Assembly (NCBI GenBank): GCA_016206725.1
Contig: JACQRA010000088.1
Coordinates: 3,459 to 67,458 of the forward strand
Reading direction: 5' to 3'
From: Candidatus Omnitrophota bacterium
Lineage (GTDB): Bacteria; Omnitrophota; Gorgyraeia; Aquiviventales; Aquiviventaceae
Length of the DNA: 64,000 nucleotides
This document shows, one piece after another, positions 58,871 through 64,000 of the stretch. Numbering within the stretch: the stretch's first letter is position 1; each line of letters begins with the position of its first letter. The notes below the pieces were generated by a model, which ran no database searches, was not told the DNA's origin, and saw nothing but the letters and a program-made list of their open reading frames with translations. A program made the position numbers and the translations under genes.

Positions 58871-60214
58871 TCACAGGCTGATCAACCGGGCTGGCCGTTC
58901 GGTCAGATGGCGGTAGTGGTTACGGGTGTCGAGAAGCAACGACGCGTGGCGCAGGACACCGTCGTAGTCCACATTGGAGTGATCGGTGAGAATCGCCACG
59001 CAGTCGCTGCGTTTCAATTCATCAGGCGTGAGCGCCACGGAGCACGCCCTCAAGCCATTCAGACAGGCCGTGGGCACATAGGGATCGTGGTAGACGACCT
59101 GCGCGCCCCGCTCGGAGAGCGCCTGGGCAATCTCAAACGCGGGGGAGTCGCGTGTGTCATTGACGTCCTTCTTGTACGCGAGGCCGATGAGCAGAATCCG
59201 TGAGCCGTTGAGCGCTTTCTTGCGACCGTTCAGGGCGCGGTTGATCTTTTCCACGACGTAATGAGGCATCGAGTGGTTTAATTGATCCGCCAGCTCGATG
59301 AACCGCGCCTCAAACCCATGGACGCGCGCCTTCCACGCCAAGTACATCGGGTCCGCTGGGATACAATGTCCCCCGATGCCGGGACCGGGATAAAACGGCA
59401 TGAAGCCAAATGGCTTGGTCTTGGCGGCCTCGATCACCTCCCACACATCGAGCCCTAGCTTATCGCACATCAGCGCGATTTCGTTGACGAGGCCGATGTT
59501 GACCGCGCGGAAGGTGTTCTCCAAGAGCTTCACCATCTCGGCGACCTTCGTCGAGGAGACCGGCACGACGGTGCGAATGATTTGGCTGTAGAGCAAGACG
59601 GCGAGCCGCTGGCAGGTTGGTGTGACACCCCCCACGACTTTAGGGATCGTCCGCGTGGTGTGGCGCGTATTCCCCGGATCAATGCGCTCCGGGGAAAACG
59701 CCAGCGCGAAATCGCGCCCCACCTTCAGACCCTTAGCTTCCAGCATCGGCAAGATGACTTCGTCGGTCGTGCCCGGGTAGGTGGTGCTCTCCAAGACGAT
59801 GAGTTGACCTCGCCGCAGCGACGTGGCAATCGCCTGTCCCGCGGACAAAATAAACGACATATCCGGCTCCCGGGTTTTCCGCAAGGGGGTGGGCACGCAG
59901 ATGATGATCGCATCGCAGGAAGACAGCGCGCGGAATTCGGCTGAGGCCGACAGGCGCTTGGTGCGTGCGAGCTGGATGAGGTCGTCGCTGGGGACATCGG
60001 GGATGTACGACCGACCGCGATTGACGCCCTCGATCCGGCTCGAATCCAGATCAAAGCCGAGGACCGTCAATCCCTCTTTGGCAAACTCCACCGCCAAGGG
60101 CAATCCGACATAGCCCAAGCCGATGACACCTACGCGAGCGGTCTTGGCGCGAATCCGCTTGGCTAATTGATCCAGTGACGCGCTCTGAGATACGCGTGCA
60201 ACGCCTCGTCCCAT
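58871..60214 (-). CDS. UDP-N-acetyl-hexosamine 6-dehydrogenase (WbpA/WecC family)
   Basis: 447 aa. IGLGYVGLPLAVEFA near residue 32 is the NAD site, PTPLRKTREPD lies near 110, and the catalytic Cys sits in GPGIGGHCIPADP near 270. The family oxidises UDP-GlcNAc or UDP-ManNAc to the uronate in two steps. The epimerase and DegT aminotransferase downstream fit a WbpA-WbpE-like modification route. The ATG at 60214 overlaps rmlD by 52 bases, unusually long. Confidence 0.86.
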   Translation of the reverse strand: MGRGVARVSQSASLDQLAKRIRAKTARVGVIGLGYVGLPLAVEFAKEGLTVLGFDLDSSRIEGVNRGRSYIPDVPSDDLIQLARTKRLSASAEFRALSSCDAIIICVPTPLRKTREPDMSFILSAGQAIATSLRRGQLIVLESTTYPGTTDEVILPMLEAKGLKVGRDFALAFSPERIDPGNTRHTTRTIPKVVGGVTPTCQRLAVLLYSQIIRTVVPVSSTKVAEMVKLLENTFRAVNIGLVNEIALMCDKLGLDVWEVIEAAKTKPFGFMPFYPGPGIGGHCIPADPMYLAWKARVHGFEARFIELADQLNHSMPHYVVEKINRALNGRKKALNGSRILLIGLAYKKDVNDTRDSPAFEIAQALSERGAQVVYHDPYVPTACLNGLRACSVALTPDELKRSDCVAILTDHSNVDYDGVLRHASLLLDTRNHYRHLTERPARLISL

Positions 60215-61065
60215 GGTCGCAGTCCTTTTCCAATGAGGCCGTCAAGATACCGGCTCGTGAGCACTGAATTCGCCGGCCGCGGGGCTGGGCGGCGTTGTTC
60301 GGCCATCCGAATCGGCGTCACCAATGCTGCTGGACGTCCGAGCCATTCCACCACTCGGGATGCGAACTCGACGCGCGAACATCCCCCCGCGTTGGTCATG
60401 TGATAGATGGGTGACGTCGGCGGCGAGCGCCGCTGCGCCAGGACCGAGATGAGCCGGCCAATCCCGTCCGCCAAATCCTCGGTATACGTCGGAGACGTGC
60501 GCTGATCGGTGTACGCGTGGATCGCCTGCCCCTGCTGCGCGCGCTCGACAATCGCGTCGCAGAAATTCATCCGTCCGCACCCAAAGAGCGTGCTGGGCCG
60601 AATCACATAGGTGTGCGGATGCCGTAAGGCTACCCGTTCGCCGTCCAGCTTGCTCCGGCCATACACGCTGACGGGATGGGGTTCATCCGCTTCATCGTAC
60701 GGGCTCGCCTTGGTGCCGTCGAACACATAGTCGGTGCTGAGCGCGATGACCGGCGTCACTCGAGCGCGCAGGGCGTGGCAGAGGTGCTCGACGGTCCGCA
60801 CATTCATTCCATACGCCAGCTCCGGCTCGAGCTCGCATCGATCCACGTCCGACAACGCCTGCGTGTGCACTACGACATCGGGAGCCGTCTCTCGGACCGC
60901 CCGCCGGGCGGCCTGCGCATCGGTCAGATCGCACACGACGTGCGCCGATTCGCCCGGCATCTGGACGTCGTGCCGAGACAGACCGACGACCTCACCGCTC
61001 AACGCGAGCCGTTTGACCAGGGCTTGCCCCAGCAGCCCGGTTGAGCCAGTGATAAGGATCGTCAT
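60163..61065 (-). CDS. rmlD: dTDP-4-dehydrorhamnose reductase
   Basis: 300 aa. TGSTGLLGQAL, STDYVFDGTKASPYDE and VYGRSKLDGE (Tyr-x3-Lys) are the RmlD signatures. It completes dTDP-L-rhamnose with rmlB and rmlA just upstream, using NADPH. It overlaps rmlB by up to 74 bases, so the rmlB C-terminus is encoded in the same DNA as its start. True RmlC is replaced in the neighbourhood by a shorter cupin at 62836. Confidence 0.87.
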   Translation of the reverse strand: MTILITGSTGLLGQALVKRLALSGEVVGLSRHDVQMPGESAHVVCDLTDAQAARRAVRETAPDVVVHTQALSDVDRCELEPELAYGMNVRTVEHLCHALRARVTPVIALSTDYVFDGTKASPYDEADEPHPVSVYGRSKLDGERVALRHPHTYVIRPSTLFGCGRMNFCDAIVERAQQGQAIHAYTDQRTSPTYTEDLADGIGRLISVLAQRRSPPTSPIYHMTNAGGCSRVEFASRVVEWLGRPAALVTPIRMAEQRRPAPRPANSVLTSRYLDGLIGKGLRPWDEALHAYLRARHWIN

Positions 61066-62026
61066 GGAGTCGGTCTTTCAACGGTTGCCACCAGGCCGGC
61101 TGGCCGCGATACCACTCGATGGTACGCTGCAATCCGTCCTCAAACGACACCTGGGGCGCCCACCCCAACGCGCGCAGGCGCCGATCGTCCAGCGCATAGC
61201 GCCGGTCGTGCCCGGGGCGGTCCTCAACACGCCTCAGGAGGCTCTCCGGTTTGCCCAAGACCCTCAGGATCGCGCGGGCCACCTCCAGGTTCGGAAATTC
61301 CGAACCGCTGCCCACGTTGTAGATCGAGCCGACCTCCCCGCGCTGGATGATGAGCTCGATGGCCCGGCACAGATCCTCGATGAAGAGCCAGGCCCTCCGT
61401 TGCTGCCCGTCGCCGTAAATCGGCAGTGGGGCGTCGCGGAGCGCGTTGGTGATGGACAACGGGATGAATTTTTCCGGAAACTGGCTTGGTCCAAAGACGT
61501 TGGTCGGACGCACCACGACCGTTGGCAGGCCGTAGGTCGCCCAAAAGGCCTGCACCAGGAGATCGCCGGCCGCTTTGCTCGCCGCGTACGGGCTGCGAGG
61601 ATTCAGCCGTGCGTCTTCCGTCGGACTCCCCTCCAGAATGGGACCGTAGACCTCATCCGTGCTGACATGGAGAAACCGCCTGACGCCGAGTTCCATGGCG
61701 GCCTGGAGGAGGACCCGCGTGCCTTCGACATTGGTGCGGAGGAACGGCGCCGCGTTGGTGATCGATCGGTCCACATGGGTCTCGGCGGCGAAATGCACGA
61801 CGGCCTCGCACCCCTCCATGGCCCGCTTCACGGTGGAGACCTCGCAGATGTCGCCCTGGACAAAGCGATGCCGAGGATCGCCGCCAATCTCCTCAAGGCG
61901 GCTCCGCAACCCGGCATAGGTCAGCAGGTCGAGCGTCACCACCGCATCATCAGGATGGCGGGTGAGCCAATGCCGCACGAACTGCGATCCGATAAAGCCC
62001 GCCCCACCCGTTACGAGAAGTCTCAT
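60992..62026 (-). CDS. rmlB: dTDP-glucose 4,6-dehydratase
   Basis: 344 aa. [35 protein letters not shown] and YAASKAAGD identify RmlB with confidence. It dehydrates dTDP-glucose to the 4-keto-6-deoxy form, the branch point for rhamnose and amino-deoxysugars. The second ATG (62026) is taken; the first codon of the frame at 62029 is TTG. The C-terminal 25 residues overlap rmlD. Confidence 0.92.
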   Translation of the reverse strand: MRLLVTGGAGFIGSQFVRHWLTRHPDDAVVTLDLLTYAGLRSRLEEIGGDPRHRFVQGDICEVSTVKRAMEGCEAVVHFAAETHVDRSITNAAPFLRTNVEGTRVLLQAAMELGVRRFLHVSTDEVYGPILEGSPTEDARLNPRSPYAASKAAGDLLVQAFWATYGLPTVVVRPTNVFGPSQFPEKFIPLSITNALRDAPLPIYGDGQQRRAWLFIEDLCRAIELIIQRGEVGSIYNVGSGSEFPNLEVARAILRVLGKPESLLRRVEDRPGHDRRYALDDRRLRALGWAPQVSFEDGLQRTIEWYRGQPAWWQPLKDRLHDDPYHWLNRAAGASPGQTARVER

Positions 62027-62048
62027 CAATTCGCAATCCGCACGAAAG

Positions 62049-62807
62049 TCATGTACTCACCGACACTGGATGAGTGTGTCCTTGTCGTTTGAGCGCCTGC
62101 TCGCGCACTAAGGTCGTCGCCCGGTAGAGCGTCTCCGGCAGACCGGCGTCCGTCCACCAGCCCTCCAAGATGTCATAGGCCATCTGACCCCGCTGGATGT
62201 AGGCATTGTTGACATCCGTGATCTCCAGCTCGCCGCGGCCGGAGGGTTTCAGCGTCTTGATGATGTCGAACACCTGCTCGTCATACATGTAAATCCCGGT
62301 GACCACAAACGACGATTTCGGCTGGGCCGGTTTCTCCTCAATCCCCACGATCTTCCCATCGCGCAGGTCCGCCACGCCAAACCGCTCGGGATCCTCGACT
62401 TCTTTGAGGAGGAGGCGCGCGCCGGCCGATTGAGCCGCAAACCGCTCGATCGAGGGACGAATGCTCCGTTCAAGAATATTATCGCCCAAGATCACCACAA
62501 TCTTTTCCCCATCGGCAAAATGCTCGGTTAGATGCAGCGCTTCCGCAATCCCCCCCTCGCCGCGCTGGTACGTATAGTTCAGGTGTCGGAGGCCAAACTC
62601 ACCACCGTTGCCCAGCAAGCGCAAGAACTCCCCCGCGTGGTTGCCGCCGGTGACGAGCATGATATCCGTGAGGCCCGCATCAACAAGGGTTTGGAGGGGG
62701 TAGTAAATCATCGGCCGATCATAGATCGGCAAGAGGTGTTTATTGGTGATTCGCGTCAGCGGCTCCAACCGTGTCCCCAACCCTCCGGCCAAGATGACGC
62801 CTTTCAT
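62049..62807 (-). CDS. rmlA: Glucose-1-phosphate thymidylyltransferase
   Basis: 252 aa, the short type without the C-terminal allosteric extension of the 290-aa enzyme. LAGGLGTRLEPLTRITNKHL is the nucleotide-binding signature, with LGDNILE (metal Asp) and GIEEKPAQPKS following. It makes dTDP-glucose from dTTP and glucose-1-phosphate for rmlB. There is a 22-base gap to rmlB. The sequence GGAG-like site before its ATG is not strong. Confidence 0.88.
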   Translation of the reverse strand: MKGVILAGGLGTRLEPLTRITNKHLLPIYDRPMIYYPLQTLVDAGLTDIMLVTGGNHAGEFLRLLGNGGEFGLRHLNYTYQRGEGGIAEALHLTEHFADGEKIVVILGDNILERSIRPSIERFAAQSAGARLLLKEVEDPERFGVADLRDGKIVGIEEKPAQPKSSFVVTGIYMYDEQVFDIIKTLKPSGRGELEITDVNNAYIQRGQMAYDILEGWWTDAGLPETLYRATTLVREQALKRQGHTHPVSVST

Positions 62808-62835
62808 GGTTCGCTCGCGAGGCGAGTTGAATGGG

Positions 62836-63297
62836 TCATGTGTCCTGCCGCGCCCAGTTGTAGGGAATGTCGTTCTGATGAGGATCGAGCCGGTACTCGT
62901 CGGGTTTGCCGTGATGGTACGGCTCGGTCGGCACGTTGATCACGATCGCCTCCGGCTGGCTGAGGCCCTTGAAGCCATGGTAGACCTTTGCGGGAATTTG
63001 GACCAGTAGTTGGTGGTGGGTCCCCATGAAGAATTCGTTGATCTGGCCCTTGGTCGGAGAGCCTGGGCGCGAATCGTACAGCACCAGTTTGATCATGCCG
63101 GCCACGCAGACAAAATTGTCGATCTGCTTCTTGTGATAATGCCACCCCTTGACCACTCCGGCTTCCACGCTGGTGCAGTACACCTGCCCGAACTTGGAAA
63201 ACATCGGTTCATCCCGCCGGAGAATCTCGAACAGTCGCCCCCGTTCGTCCGGGATCACCTTCAGCGTCTTGCTTCGCACGCCCTTAATCAACGTCAT
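62836..63297 (-). CDS. RmlC-like cupin, possible 3,5-epimerase
   Basis: 153 aa. KGWHYHKKQI carries cupin histidines, and DPHQNDIPYNWA ends the domain. It occupies the rmlC position before rmlA-rmlB-rmlD, so a 3,5-epimerase role is plausible, but it is shorter than RmlC and paralogous to the cupin at 22456. GAGGCG precedes the ATG at 63297, which overlaps the UDP-glucose dehydrogenase stop by 14 bases. Confidence 0.72.
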   Translation of the reverse strand: MTLIKGVRSKTLKVIPDERGRLFEILRRDEPMFSKFGQVYCTSVEAGVVKGWHYHKKQIDNFVCVAGMIKLVLYDSRPGSPTKGQINEFFMGTHHQLLVQIPAKVYHGFKGLSQPEAIVINVPTEPYHHGKPDEYRLDPHQNDIPYNWARQDT

Positions 63298-64000
63298 CGC
63301 CTCGTCCGACCCCCACGTATCGAAAGCCAAGCCGCCGAAGGATACCAGGATCGTAGAGATTACGTCCATCGACGACCACAGGCTGCCGCATCAGTTTCTT
63401 GACGCGTCCAAAGTCCAGGTCTTTAAACTCGTTCCATTCCGTCATGAGCACCAGACAGTCCGCGCCCTTCACGGCGTCATAGACGCCGCGGCAAAAGGTC
63501 GCGCCGGAGAGCAGACCGTTGGCCTGGGCCATCGCTTGAGGATCAAAGGCCCGGATGATCGCGCCTGCCTGGCGCAGCGAACGGATGATGTCGATGGACG
63601 GCGCGTCGCGCAGGTCGTCCGTGTCCGGCTTAAAGGAGAGGCCCAGGACCGCGATGGTCTTGCGGTTGAGATTCCGCAAGACCTCCTCGATTCGCTTGAC
63701 GAGGTGCTGTCGTTGCTGCGCATTGACTCTGGCCGTGGCTTTGAGCAGTTGGAAATCGATGCCAAGTTTCTCGGCGATCCGGGTAAACGCCGCGACGTCC
63801 TTTCCAAAACAATACCCCCCGTATCCCACCCCGGCGTCGAGGAACGCCCGGCCGATGCGGCGATCCAAGCCCATGCCCTCGGCGACCTTCGTGACATCCG
63901 CACCGACCCGTTCGCAAATCTGCGCCACCGAGTTGATAAACGAAATCTTCATCGCCAGAAACGAGTTCGAGGCGTGCTTGATGAGCTCGGCGCTCTTCAC
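63284..64000 (-). CDS. ugd: UDP-glucose 6-dehydrogenase, C-terminal part (partial)
   Basis: 238 residues visible; the N-terminal Rossmann half lies beyond base 64000. The catalytic cysteine is in GVGYGGYCFGKD near residue 60 of the visible part, and LGLSFKPDTDDLRDAPS is the C-terminal UDP-binding domain signature. It makes UDP-glucuronate, the substrate of UDP-xylose synthase at 52595. The visible part starts inside the family's central helix (AELIKHASNSFLAMKISF), so the gene certainly continues upstream. Confidence 0.9.
   Translation of the reverse strand: MKSAELIKHASNSFLAMKISFINSVAQICERVGADVTKVAEGMGLDRRIGRAFLDAGVGYGGYCFGKDVAAFTRIAEKLGIDFQLLKATARVNAQQRQHLVKRIEEVLRNLNRKTIAVLGLSFKPDTDDLRDAPSIDIIRSLRQAGAIIRAFDPQAMAQANGLLSGATFCRGVYDAVKGADCLVLMTEWNEFKDLDFGRVKKLMRQPVVVDGRNLYDPGILRRLGFRYVGVGRGDDVD

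Overview
The window is one continuous surface-polysaccharide (capsule, O-antigen or exopolysaccharide) biosynthesis region. About 63 genes and gene fragments all lie on the minus strand, so transcription runs from 64000 towards 1. Spacing is extremely tight: most neighbours share ATGA or TGATG stop/start overlaps or overlap by 4 to 23 bases, and no gene-free stretch exceeds about 130 bases. The DNA is GC-rich, with clear Shine-Dalgarno sites. An EPS-type MarR regulator, REP-like palindromes and many GHMP/heptose genes suggest an uncultured Gram-negative-type bacterium (Omnitrophota, Nitrospirota or deltaproteobacterial style). The taxonomic guess is weak. I saw no rRNA, tRNA, CRISPR array, transposase or phage gene.

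Region A (64000 to 45679) holds the common nucleotide-sugar genes: UDP-sugar dehydrogenase (partial), an RmlC-like cupin, rmlA, rmlB, rmlD, a UDP-HexNAc dehydrogenase, a GalE/WbpP-like epimerase, a DegT aminotransferase, a nucleotidyltransferase-GmhB fusion, GDP-fucose synthase, an SDR epimerase and UDP-xylose synthase. These are followed by a GT39-like membrane glycosyltransferase, a B12-radical SAM enzyme, a 55-aa membrane peptide, a TagF-like transferase, a sulfatase-fold phosphotransferase and a small membrane protein. A weak terminator ends the region at about 45650.

A promoter and two identical-spacing palindromic operators (45569 to 45644) precede a MarR/Rossmann regulator. Region B then runs at least 45.5 kb without an obvious break and leaves the window at base 1. 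In order it contains: a ColD/RfbH-like 3-dehydratase with a two-subunit TPP E1 enzyme (possible two-carbon branched dideoxysugar); a UbiA phosphoribosyltransferase-like enzyme and a radical SAM; a heptose module with a GHMP kinase and a domain-swapped HldE-like protein; epimerases, a DegT enzyme, a methyltransferase and an alcohol dehydrogenase; two small winged-helix membrane proteins and a GT2-ABC transporter fusion; a GDP-heptose module (gmhA, nucleotidyltransferase-gmhB, hddA-like, rpe-like) with methyltransferase and epimerases; an amber-interrupted GNAT-aminotransferase fusion; a glycosyltransferase, methyltransferases, Gfo/Idh oxidoreductases; an ATP sulfurylase-pyruvate kinase pair; and a CMP-legionaminic acid set (legF, ptmA-like, legI, legG, hisF/hisH/ptmG amidination genes, and ptmE-like CBS start).

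The most unusual content is: (i) three gene remnants (a methyltransferase tail at 12967-13023, a radical SAM head at 19724-19861, and an epimerase head fused to a REP hairpin at 58779-58865), each joined to the neighbouring intact gene by a stop/start overlap; (ii) the GT2-ABC fusion; (iii) the sat-pyk pair; (iv) the 3-dehydratase/E1 module; (v) the autoregulatory double operator at the head of a giant operon.
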